This document shows positions 44,129 through 54,309 of a DNA stretch of 64,000 nt, piece by piece (the stretch's first letter is position 1; the number at the start of each line of letters is the position of its first letter). The stretch spans positions 359,546 to 423,545 of the forward strand of contig VDCT01000786.1 of assembly GCA_009763385.1 (NCBI GenBank), in the 5' to 3' direction. The position numbers and the translations under genes are program-made. Under the pieces are notes generated by a model. The model made no database searches and was not told the DNA's origin. It was given only the letters and a program-made list of their open reading frames with translations. This DNA comes from Coix lacryma-jobi var. lacryma-jobi (lineage: Eukaryota; Streptophyta; Magnoliopsida; Poales; Poaceae).

Positions 44129-45610
44129 TACCCTTTGCTCGTCCCCGAGCAAAAGCTAAGGTTTTGGTTGTTGATCAGGAGTTGCTTCAATGCCGATTAT
44201 TATTCACAAGTGCCAGGTCTATACCAAAGTGTCTATCATGGTTTGAATAAATTGGTCCATTACTCACCCTGGTACCTTGTCACCCATGGGGCTTGTTAGC
44301 CTCCTCAAATCCTTAGTCACTGCATGTTAGATCGGCTTTCACAGAGGTGCTTAACTTTTGTTCCTTGAGCAACTTTATAATCGGAGGAGTTTTTAAGAGT
44401 TTTGAAAATCAAAGCAAGTTCCTCAAATGATTCACTCATTCGCTCAAGATGTGTATGATCCTCACCAAAGGCTTTTGCCTTTCTTTTCATTGTACCAACT
44501 AAAGCTTTATCTGGAGTTTTGGGTAAAGAAAGAAGTAGGCATACTTGTATGTAGATATTGCAAAGTCAAAGAATTGGACCTTAGGAGACTTCAGTCATAC
44601 ACTTAGATCAAGAAGTGCAAGTGTGTGGAAAATTTTCTTTTTGGATACTCCTTTTCCATGTCTCTCTCTTTTTTGGAAATTTGGGAACTATGGGCTATCA
44701 TTATTCATTGAGAGAGGCGGGTATCGGAGTACCCATTGTTTTCATTTGGACACTTGTCCATTTTTTACTCTCTCATTTTTTTAGAGAGAGGCGGGCATCG
44801 GAGTACCCATTGTTTTCATTTGGACACTTGTCCATTTTTTTTACTCTCTCATTTTTTTAGATAGCCCATAATTCTTTTCAAGATTTTTGGGAGAGAAAGA
44901 TCATGATCAACGGTGGAGCATTTACTTTTGTGGTGGATGCATGGCATGTCTTGCGTAACTCTTAATGCAAGAGTTAGCTTTATTGGTGGGTGTACGTGAA
45001 TCTTGATCTTGAATGCATGAAATAAGTCTACACATAGGTCACAACTATTTGAATAAGCTCAATACAAATACAAGTAGCATATGAGTATATGGTTTGAAAA
45101 GTTTTTCATCATATGGCTCTGGTAGGATATATCATCATCGAAGAACTTTTGAATTTTAAGTTTTTAAATAAATTCTCCGGATGTCAAGTCTTTCTTAGAA
45201 CAATGTCATAGCAATTCTCTGCTTATACCAGATCATGACTAGCAATAACCTTGGACTTGAGTAAGCATATGCATCCCACAAGTTTTAAGTTCTTAAGTGA
45301 GCCATCTACCAATAAACTCAAATCTTAGTAGAAATTAAGTTATAGACTAGGCACGGGTGAATTATAAGACATAGCAACTATTCATCATTTCAACAAGGAA
45401 GAAGCACATATCTTACATCACATATAAGAGTGGAATTCATATTTTTGGTCTTTTTAGCATTTTTCAGTTTTTTAAATTAAAACATGAATAAAATCTAAAG
45501 ATGAAGATTGCATTAAGTAAACATGCTAATGGAAAAATAAGAATGCATGGAATTAAATATGCAATGCAACATACCTCGGAAGTGGGGGTCCCCCCAAGCT
45601 AGCTTCTGGC
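44129..45610 (-). other. G 3' noncoding region
   Basis: AT-rich, with no coding frame supported on either strand. It includes a tandem duplication at 44710-44861. Confidence 0.6.
44710..44861 (-). repeat. Two-copy ~74-bp tandem repeat in G
   Basis: The unit starting GAGAGAGGCGGG is repeated head to tail with one substitution and a longer T run in the second copy. The repeat accounts for two overlapping apparent ORFs there. Confidence 0.9.
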
Positions 45611-47235
45611 CTACTGATCGGGGTTGTACCCCATGAACTGCCAGAAACCCTGAGACTGCCTCAGCATCTCCTCCTGTCGTGCCCTTAACTCAGCCTGCTG
45701 CTGGTGGTACATGGCCTGCTGTTGCTGGTACCAGGCCTGTTGTTGCTGATGATGCTGCAGCGCCTGTTGGTGCCATTCTATGTTCTGCTGGTGGTGTGCA
45801 TCAGTCGTCTGGATGTGCTGCTCGAGGGTCTCCTGGATCTCGTCTGTGCGCACCACCAGTCCCTCAAGCTGGGCTTGGAGGTTCTCAAAATCGACCTGGT
45901 CACCTGTGGGAGTCTGTGGGTGCTCCTCTGGTGACTCAACCCTCCAGCGGGCCTGCTGCTCCCAAGCACTAGAGTCTGCCTCCGGCCACCCCTTAATACT
46001 CGGTGAGGGCATGGGTATGTCCCATCCTGGCTGGTACCCGGGTACTGGCTCAGGAACAAACTCCTGCCCGAAAGTCGGTGGTGCGTAAGAGGGTGGTGGC
46101 TGAGAGCTAGACTCTCCCATGTCTCTGCTAGACAAACTGCGCCTGCGTGAAGACTTCACTGTCTGCAAGTCAAAGGTTAGCCTCCCACAACTATACAAGT
46201 GTAATTCCGGGTTAGGTAACCGGATTACAGTTGTATACCCGGGGAAGCAAAACACAAGGTTTCCTGCAACATCTCTTTTAGGTGATGACCATGTAACAAA
46301 TAAAGTTCATTTACAATGGTGCGTTGGATAGGAATAAAATTAATTTCTTGCCCTTCCAAAGCACCAAAACTTGTGGCCACACGTGTTATAAGAGAAGTCA
46401 TGGTAACAGCAGTAGAAGTCTTAATTGAATCTAACCAATGATTAACAATTTCTCGCACAGGTGCAACTTTTATTTTCATTCTAGCAGCATAGAGAAGCTT
46501 CATTTCAACAATTCGCACAACACGGGGATCTTGACTAGGGAACAAAGTCATGGAAATCCAAAGATGCAAGAATCTTAAAGTTGGGTGCTGAATCTGAGCA
46601 TTCCTTGGAAAAAACTTTTTAGTATGAACTTGCCCCGAAATTTCTTCCCAAAGTTTATCTTTATTAAACCCTCTAGTGGCATAGTCTAAATCATGAGAGC
46701 ATCTTTGATGAAAGCCAAGGCATTTGCTTAATTTGGACCATAAGACAAAAATATTCTTTGCCAAATAAACGAACGGAAATGCCTTCATCTAATTCCCTTA
46801 AAGTGCATAAGAATTGAATAGTAAGGGAATAGGAGCCATACTCGGGGATTGGGTAAATGTTTTCCCAACCTACGGCCTTCCAAATGGAGTGGAACTCGGT
46901 GTCCATACCGATGTCGGAGAGAAGCGATTCGTCGAAGACCGGTGTATGGATGAAGAGCCGGTCCTTGAGCATGTTGTAGGCTTGAATTTCCCGGTTGTCC
47001 ACCAAGTCGAATTGGTGGACTCCTCCTCCCCCGTTGGGGCTGCATGTTGCTCCTCCGCTTGTCTCTCCTCTGCTTGGACTTCCTCTACTTCATCAACCTC
47101 CGGGGATCCCTCATTGCGAGGAGGGCTTCCCGGGGGTTCAGTGTAGTATGAGGAGGTGCTCTCATACTGGCGCTTCGAGGATGACCTCGTGGCTTTCTTG
47201 AGTGCACCGGAAACCTTTCTTCTGAACTTTTTCAT
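45611..47235 (-). pseudogene. G second ORF, resembling plant ATHILA ORF-1-type retrotransposon proteins
   Basis: About 540 codons are recoverable across two or three frameshifts. The N terminus (from ATG at 47235) is Lys/Arg-rich, then Glu-rich. A globular region follows with FHSIWKAVGWENI, YSLTIQFLCTLREL, GFNKDKLWEEISG, HPTLRFLHLWISMTLFP, LLYAARMKIKVAPVREI and GYTTVIRLPNPEL. The C terminus is a Pro-rich segment and a Gln/His-rich coiled coil ending FMGYNPDQ. The central pattern recalls ATHILA ORF-1 or 'putative plant transposon protein' families; that is memory, not a search. Its function is unknown and it occupies the place where pol should be. Confidence 0.55.
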
Positions 47236-48013
47236 GATGCAAAGTTTTGCACCGGCGAACTCTCGGGTGAGTGGTGGCTAGGGAAATTTTCCTTGCACCC
47301 AAGGGACTTTTTGGCTAGCTTGTGATGGGTGTTTTTATGAGGTTTTTCTGCTGATGGTTGGTTGGAAATGGCAAGAGAGTGGGAGTGGTGCTTGGAGAAG
47401 TGAGATGGGGGTGGAGAAGTGTTGTGAAAATGGATGGAGAGGGTCACACCCGAGCCTCTGCTACTTATAGTCGCAAACTGCAGGCGGTTTTGGATTGAGC
47501 TGAACGGATAGGAGCTTCCCCCAGCTGGCCGTTGGCCAGAGCCGTTGGGGCTGGGGCGGCCGACCCAGGGGGCGGCCGACCCCCTGTGGGCCCGGCTCTG
47601 CCTCCCCTTTTGGCTGCTTCTTCCAACGGCTATGTCCATGACATGGCCGTTTGAAGTTTCACACTTCTCCCTGCTGAAATAGTTTTTGCAATTTCCAACA
47701 TTTATTTGATAAAAAATTATTCCGAAAAATGTCGAAAAAATATTTTTTTATGATTATTTATTATTCCCTGTCAGAAAATGATTTTTAAACATTTTTATTT
47801 TGAAATTTTATTTTTACAGTAAACATTTTTTTTGATACATACCGATTACCTTCGGTGGAGGCTCAAATTATTTTGAGTCTTTTGAGTGGGACTTTCCTTC
47901 TGTTTTCCAGTTTCACCCTGCATGGTTAGTGAGAGAACTCTCGGGTTGTCCCGGGAGTCGTCCCGCATTTTCGGTAGGAATAGCAGCGGCGATTTGAGCT
48001 AATTGGGATTCTA
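47236..48013 (-). other. G spacer between gag and second ORF
   Basis: This is where protease and pol would start in an intact gypsy element. It is AT-rich with a run of T/A-rich sequence (47640-47830) and no catalytic motif on either strand. Confidence 0.55.
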
Positions 48014-49271
48014 TCATTTATTGAAACTCAGTTGATTTTGAACGGAAGAAAATAAGTTTTCTATTTTTATATTTATATTTTCAAACATTTTATCATTGGA
48101 CAGCAACTTTTTAGTCAAATTTTCATTAATTTTAACCTGTCCAAGAACTAAGTCTCTTAATGAAGGTTGATTCGAATTGGAGTTCGAATTACCTTGGAAT
48201 GGTGGCTGTGACTGATTATTCCAACCATTGTTCTGGTTGGTGCCTCCTTGTTGGCGGAACCCATTGTTGATGTAGGCAGCGTCTTCATGGGTTTCGGGGC
48301 AGTCGATCCCCGAATGGCCAACATCACCACAGACTTCACACGTCATGTGTGAATCTATGGCGTTCACCGTATTTGTTTGGTTTCTTGGTTTTTCTCAGAT
48401 AGGTGTTTCATAAGGAGGTCTATTTTTGCGGCAAGCATATCCGTCTCCTTCACGGTATGCATGCCTTTTGTGTGTTTTGGCTGGTGCTTGTGGTTGAGTT
48501 CTCTCGTCACTCCAGCCTTGGTGTTCAACCATCTTTTCGATCAGGGCCTTAGCCCGGCGGTGGTGAGCGATAAGAATGCTCCACCAGCGGCTGCATCTAG
48601 GTGCCCCTTCGACATGGGCGTGAGCCCGTTGTAGAAGTTTTGGAGCACCATCCAAATTTCCATGCCATGGTGGGGGCAGCTCAGGATGTACTCCTGGAGC
48701 CTTTCCCACGCGTCAGGGATTGATTTCAGTGGCATCTTGCTTGAAATTGGAGATTCTTCCCCGCAAAGCATTGGTTTTGCTTATGGGGAAGAATTTAGCG
48801 AGGAATGCAGCTGAGCATTTCGCCCATGTGTTGACAGCTTCCTTGTCCTGGTAGAACCACCTTTTCGCTTTCCCACAAGGGAAAAAGGGAAAAGACGGAG
48901 CCGAATGACATCTGGGGTGATGTCCTTGATGACGATAGTGTCGCACAGCTCCAGGAAGTGTTGCAGATGCGCATTCGCATCCTCGCTAGGCAAACCGCAG
49001 AACGGGCTTGCCTGCACCATGGTGATCAGGCATGTACGGAGTTCGAAGTTTTTCGGCCGTGTCCAGCGGGGCCGGTAGCCACGTTGGTGACAGCGGGCAC
49101 GGAGAACTCGCGGAGTGTCTTCTCAGCCATGACCTCAGTTGGGGTTGGTGCCGAACCGGCTAGTTGCTCTGTCAGTGGAGTAGCAGAAGATGAAACGGAA
49201 CGAATCCGCTTAGCCCTTAGGAGTGCCTCGGGATCGTTAATGAAGTTTTCCGGCAGAGAGAAACCAGACAT
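48014..49271 (-). pseudogene. gag: G gag (Ty3/gypsy capsid and zinc knuckle)
   Basis: ATG at 49271, about 120 bp past the primer site. A 75-residue leader is followed by the retrotransposon Gag core: GLPSEDANAHLQHFLELCDT, IRLRLFPFSL, AKRWFYQDKEAVNTW, FLAKFFPISKTNALRGRIS, then ERLQEYILSCPHHGMEIW and FYNGL. The nucleocapsid end has a CCHC knuckle (CEVCGDVGHSGIDC, near 48335) and a Gln/Asn-rich tail ending at 48014. At least three frameshifts break it. The protein would form particles and package RNA. Confidence 0.8.
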
Positions 49272-49392
49272 ACACTATTCCTGTTTCATCCCACAACAGG
49301 AGGAAAACAGGCAGAGTTAACCTGCATAACAATGACTCATTATGCATATCAGATATTGGTTTATGTTTATCTAGAACTTTTTACATTAGCCT

Positions 49393-49410
49393 TCCCCGGC
49401 AACGGCGCCA
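49393..49410 (-). other. G primer-binding site (tRNA-Asp type)
   Basis: On the minus strand it reads TGGCGCCGTTGCCGGGGA, the site attributed to tRNA-Asp in many plant gypsy elements. It is separated from the LTR end by the 8 bases AGCATTTC. Confidence 0.85.
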
Positions 49411-49418
49411 GAAATGCT

Positions 49419-51303
49419 TGTTGGCATTTCTTAACGTTATTACTAAGAATGGACCTTACGATCCATCCCCCCAGGCAACAGCGCCAGAAATACACGTTGA
49501 CACTTACTAACGTCGTCACTAAGAATGGACTTTGCAATCCATCCATGGCAACGGCGCCGGATATTGGCATAGAAATGGACCCGAAGATCTATTCCCAGCA
49601 ACGGCGCTAGAAGTGTCTGTACGATGTCTCTTAACAAGTTGCTTAGAATGGCGCGTTCCAGCAACAGTGTTAAGCATGCATCTTTACGATAGTTCGTAGG
49701 TTTGGAGTTTAGGTCCGCAAGCGCACGGAATTATCGTGTAGCATTTCACCCGGAGATATACCGAGTATCGTGATTTATTGGTTCGCTCGAGGAAGGCTTT
49801 GTATGTATCAAGTTCTAGGATAAATATAGTACCAAATACCATGATAGCAATAATGGATCAATTGTCATAACAGGTGATAAACAGTGATGATTTGAATAGT
49901 GGAGAAACACAATCTTGAGCATGGCAAAAGGGCAAAGAGTAAAAAGAGACTAAAAGAATAAATGAATAAAAGAATAATTGAATAACCTAATAGAGCAGGC
50001 ATGGTCTAGATACAAGTCATTCATAGAACAAGTTAATCATGCAATCATATGACATAGAACTAATCTCATGCTTCAGATGGTTCGGGAGATTACGCGAGTA
50101 CTGGTCTGCCAGCAACCTCTCGTAACAATTTAGACTCCTACACCCTAGCCGAACGTGGGGGGATGCCAAGGACGGACAGGGCTGTCACCACCTGCCGCCA
50201 TCCCCACTACCGTGGACTAAGACCATGCAATTACCCAGCCTCTACATCCAAGCACCATGCTTGCATGCACAGAACCCACTCAGACTCCCCCGGGTCCCCG
50301 ACCCTACGGATCGACAGGTAAGAAGCCTGAGCCTACTCAGAAGAGCATGATAAACCGCCACCTTGACATAAGCTCATTTCTAATCATTATAACAAGCATG
50401 AAGCAATTAGACTAATGTTCTATGTGAGAATAATACAATACACACTTAGCTCTAATTCATATAATACACTACTAACCCTAGGGTAGCAATATATTATAAG
50501 AACTATACACTAGAATGTATATTATACTAATTCCACAAGAACTATTCATAAGTTCATATACTAGCAACATGATATAAGACCTAAGATCTAAGTATATACC
50601 AAAATACTAGAACAAGAACTATACTCTAGTTCATATGAAGAACTGTATCGAAAGAATGAAGACAGGGCTTTGGAGATCAGATCTCTTATTCATACCCAAT
50701 ATCTCTCCAAGGAGCCAAGCCCTCCTTGATAGCTTTGCCTAGCTCTCTCTCTCTAGCACAAGAACAAGGAAAAAACTAAGAAGAGGTAGTGCCCAAGTGT
50801 GTAGCTCAAGAGGTGATTGTGTTCTACTTGGCCTCCCCTCCCCCTCTCCTTATATAGGTGCTTAGGTTGGTTTAGGAGGGGGCTTGCTGCAAAATTCACC
50901 GGAAACCGCCTTAGGGGCATTGATTGCACCGCCTCTGCAAAGGCGGTGGCCACGTGGCGTCTCCAGGGGGGCGGCCGACGGCCGCCCCCTGGGGGCCCAA
51001 CAAGCCCAGGCAAAAGCCTGGGCTGCTCCTTTTGGGCTCCTGAGTTTGTTCCCGGCTGAAATTTGCTGCACTTCTATATGGGCTTTTTGTGTCCTTGTTC
51101 ATTTTGCGCATTTCGGCATGTTGGATTGCGCCTTTTTGGTTGTTATCCACCTGTTTGCATGTTTATGATCTGCAAAACATAACTTTGCACTACATGTGGA
51201 ACTTGGTTAGCAATAAATGTATATATGAGTAAAATACATGCTTTTCTCCTTTTATGTGGACTATGTTAGCGGGGATATAAATATGTGATAAGAACCGCCA
51301 ACA
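49419..51303 (-). repeat. G 5' LTR, 1885 bp
   Basis: On the plus strand it starts TGTTGGCATTTCTTA and ends TAAGAACCGCCAACA, so the ends are inverted over about 15 bp with two mismatches. Primer-site-like copies lie at 49469-49486, 49543-49560, 49593-49610 and 49655-49672. Confidence 0.95.
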
Positions 51304-51393
51304 CCCTCGTAGTGGGTCTACCTTTCGGTTCAAGTTACCTCGAAACCCCCATGAGATCGGGGTGTTGTTCAAATCACCGCGCAAAACAGATAG
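51304..51393 (+). other. Short unassigned stretch between G and the F pol remnant
   Basis: It sits between the G right end and the first recognisable F RT-upstream sequence. It may be leftover pro-RT linker of F or filler DNA from the rearrangement that removed gag and protease. Confidence 0.35.
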
Positions 51394-52345
51394 CGAGATC
51401 TCAGTAGTGTGTGAGTTCCAGATGTTCCTGATGAGTTGCCTGGACTACCGCCAGATAGGGATGTGGAGTTTGCTATAGAGTTAATCCTGGAACAGCACCC
51501 ATATCACGAAGACCGTATAGAATGCACGCTAAAGAGTTAGCAGAGCTTAAGGTTCAGTTGCAAGAACTTTTGGATAAGGGTTTGATACGCCCTAGTTCAT
51601 CACCTTGGGGATGTCCCGCTATCTTTGTGAAGAAGAAGGATAAACTTTAAGGATGTGCGTGGATTACAGACCGCTTAATGCAGTAACTATAAAGAATAAG
51701 TACCCCTTACCTCGAATCGATGTCTTGTTTGATCAGTTGTCAAAAGCAAAAGTGTTCTCCAAGATCAATCTGAGGTCAGGATACCATCAGATTAAGATCA
51801 GAAGAGAAGATGTGCCAAAACAGCTTTCTCTACCAGATACGGACTCTATGAGTATTTAGTTATGTCTTTTGGATTGACCAATGCACCGGCACATTTCATG
51901 TACCTGATGAATTCGGTTTTCATGCCAGAGTTGGATAAGTTTGTTGTAGTGTTCATCGATGACATTTTGGTATATTCTGAAAATGAGAAGGATCATGCTG
52001 AGCATCTACGAGTCGTTCTAACCCGGCTTAGAGAGCACAAGTTGTATGCTAAGTTCAGCAAGTGTGATTTTGGTTGAAGAAGGTACCTTTCCTTGGTCAT
52101 GTCCTTTCAGAGGAAGGAATCTCTGTGGACCCTTCTAAGGTACAAGAAGTTATGGATTGGAAAGCACCCACCACCGTACATGAGGTACGCAGCTTTTTGG
52201 GTTTGGCCGGATACTACCGTCGGTTTATTCTGGATTTTTCAAGAATAGCCAAGCCTATGACCCGTTTAACGCAGAAGAATAAGAAGTTCGAATGGACTCC
52301 AGAGTGTGTGAAACAGCTTTTCGCACTCTGCGAACGTTGTTGACA
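51394..52345 (+). pseudogene. rt: F reverse transcriptase
   Basis: It begins with the pre-RT signature (VVCEF, then [16 protein letters not shown]), frameshifted. Then [74 protein letters not shown] and the catalytic FIDD (51952-51963). [21 protein letters not shown] and [12 protein letters not shown] follow. It is broken by at least four frameshifts or stops (near 51650, 51857, 52075 and 52341). It would copy element RNA into cDNA. Confidence 0.9.
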
Positions 52346-52720
52346 TCCGCACCTGTTTTGGCTCAGCCAAACTTGGAGGAACCTTTGATGTGTTTTGTGA
52401 CGCATCCAAGATGGACTCGGATGTGTACTCATGCAAAATGAAGAGTTATCGCTTATGCTTCTCGACAGTTGCGACCACACGAAGAGAATTACCCCACTCA
52501 TGATTTGGAATTAGCAGCCGTCGTGCATGCACTCAAGATTTGGAGACATTATCTATGGGAAATCTATGTCATGTGTACACGGATCATAAAGTCTGAAATA
52601 TATCTTCACCCAGCCAGAGTTGAACATGAGGCGGAGAAGATGGTTAGAGCTAATTAAGGATTACAACCTTGAAGTGCATTACCACCCCGGAAAAGCAAAC
52701 GTTGTAGCCGATGCTTGAGT
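52346..52720 (+). pseudogene. rh: F RNase H
   Basis: The remnant has [45 protein letters not shown] and, in another frame, YTDHKSL and [13 protein letters not shown], in the order usual for gypsy RNase H. Several frameshifts are present; a TGA stands where the Leu-Ser-Arg motif begins at about 52718. Confidence 0.85.
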
Positions 52721-52959
52721 CGCAAGACTCATTGCAACTCCCTACAACCACTTTTGGAAGATGGATTTAACCTTATGCACCCCGTTATGGTGAAAACATC
52801 ACTCTTCAGTGCACCTTAGAAAGTGACATCATCGAGAGACAAAAGACCGATGAAGAGATCTGTCAGATTAAGAAGAGGAGGTTGGAAACCAGTAGTTCTT
52901 TGAACTTCCGCACAGATGAGCAGGGAATTCTATGGTATAATCAGAGGTTGGTTGTTCCT

Positions 52960-53720
52960 AAGACACCGAGCTGAAAGAAAGAATTCTGAATGAAGCTCAC
53001 AATTCAAAGTTATCTATCCATCCAGGAAGCAGTAAGATGTACCAGGATTTGAGAACCAGGTATTGGTGGTCAAGGATGAAGAAAGAAGTTGCAGCTTATG
53101 TCGCCAGATGTGATACTTGCTGCAGGATAAAAGCTATACACCTGAGACCTGCCGGACTGTTACAACCGTTATCAATCCCAGAGTGGAAATGGGAAGAAAT
53201 TAGTATGGATTTCATCACAGGTCTTCCCACCACTCAAAAAGGAAATGATTCTATCTGGGTTATCGTGGATCGGTTATCTAAAGTGGCTCACTTCATACCA
53301 GTTAAGACTACACACCGCCCTCATCAGTATGCAGATTTGTACATTCAGAATATCTTGAGATTGCATGGAGTTCCAAAAAGGATTGTTTCTGATAGAGGAC
53401 CCCAGTTCATAGCACGTTTTGGGAACAGTTGCACAAAGAGCTAGGAACTAAGTTTGTAAGAAGTTCCGCCTATCACCCCCCAAACTGCAGGACACAAAGA
53501 GGAGAGAGTAAATCAGATTTTGGAAGATATCCTTCGAGCTTGTGTTCTATCCTCAGGAGAATCATAGGGAGAATGGTTACCCTTGCCGAGTTTTCATATA
53601 ACAACAGCTATCAGGAGAGTATAAAGATGGCACCTTTGAAGTTTATATGGACGAAGGTGCAGAACCCCGTAAAATTGGGTTGAATCAGGAGATCGAGGAT
53701 TCTATGGGTCAGATTACGTA
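52960..53720 (+). pseudogene. int: F integrase
   Basis: The HHCC zinc region (HNSKLSIHPG, YWW, CDTCCRIK) is followed by the core: Asp in MDFITGLP, Asp in SDRGPQF and Glu in the frameshifted KERVNQILED segment near 53510. Frame breaks lie near 53420, 53490 and 53545, the first also within a run of T. A stop appears after ILRACVL. The domain is recognisable but not functional as read. Confidence 0.85.
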
Positions 53721-53879
53721 AAGGATGCAGAAGAGATTGTGCAAACAGTACAGCAACACATTAAGGTACAACAATTCAGACAAAAAGAGTTATGCCAACA
53801 CACGGAGAAGACCCCTGGAATTTCAAGTAGGAGACTATGTTTACTTAAGGTCTCACCCATGAGAAAAGTCCAACGTTTG

Positions 53880-54309
53880 GAATTAAGAGGAAGCTAGCAC
53901 CTCGATATGTGGGACCTTACCAGATCATAGCAAAGAAGGGAAAAGTGGCATACGAAGTACAGTTACCCCCGAGATGAGCACAGTTTTTCCAGTGTTCCAC
54001 GTATCACAGTTGAAGAAGTGTCTTCGAGTTCCAGAACAAGAAGAAGTTCGGATTCCAGACGTCACCATCAGATCGGATCTGGAGTACTACGAGCAGCCCA
54101 AGGAGATTTTGGATACCAAGACCCGAGAGACGCGTCACCGAACAGTGAAGACTCACAAGATTCTTTGGAGCAATCACGGACCCAATGATGCGACTTGGGA
54201 AACAGAGGAGTACTTACGCGTAAACTACCCCGCTTTTTATAAAGATTGGTACGTAACTCAAATCTCAGGACGAGATTTTCTTAAGGGGGGAAGGGCTGTG
54301 ACACCCTAG
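53880..54309 (+). pseudogene. F integrase C terminus with chromodomain-like tail
   Basis: It starts with RYVGPYQIIAKKGKVAYEVQLP then FPVFHVSQLKKC, the GPY/F module of gypsy integrases. PKEILDTKTRETRHRTVKT, ILWSNHGPNDATWETEEYL and VNYPAF follow, a chromodomain-like end that typifies chromoviruses. The open frame (from 53974) runs past the polypurine tract and stops at 54309, 13 bases inside the LTR. Confidence 0.85.
54279..54296 (+). other. F polypurine tract
   Basis: TTAAGGGGGGAAGGGC abuts the 3' LTR start TGTGACACC. The 20 bases upstream match the equivalent part of element A2. Confidence 0.85.

Larger units (their letters stand above)
42237..51303 (-). mobile_element. Element G: Athila-like gypsy element with gag but no pol, nested in F
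   Basis: LTRs have 7-bp-plus inverted ends (TGTTGGC and GCCAACA). On the minus strand the order is 5' LTR (49419-51303), tRNA-Asp primer site, gag, a second ORF, a 1.5-kb noncoding region, polypurine tract and 3' LTR (42237-44114). No protease, RT, RNase H or integrase is visible. The left LTR lacks its outer five bases and there is no matching target duplication, so the left junction was resected. The LTR copies show few substitutions, implying recent movement in trans. Confidence 0.85.

Noticed and set aside
45679..46088. Plus-strand ORFs of 76-102 codons opposite the Gln-rich region of G
   Set aside because: They are shadows of the minus-strand Gln/His-rich coiled coil; CAG/CTG-rich sequence keeps all frames open.
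49393..49410. Possible tRNA-Asp gene because of the 18-base match
   Set aside because: Only the 3' acceptor/T-arm complement is present, with no cloverleaf or anticodon. It is a primer-binding site.
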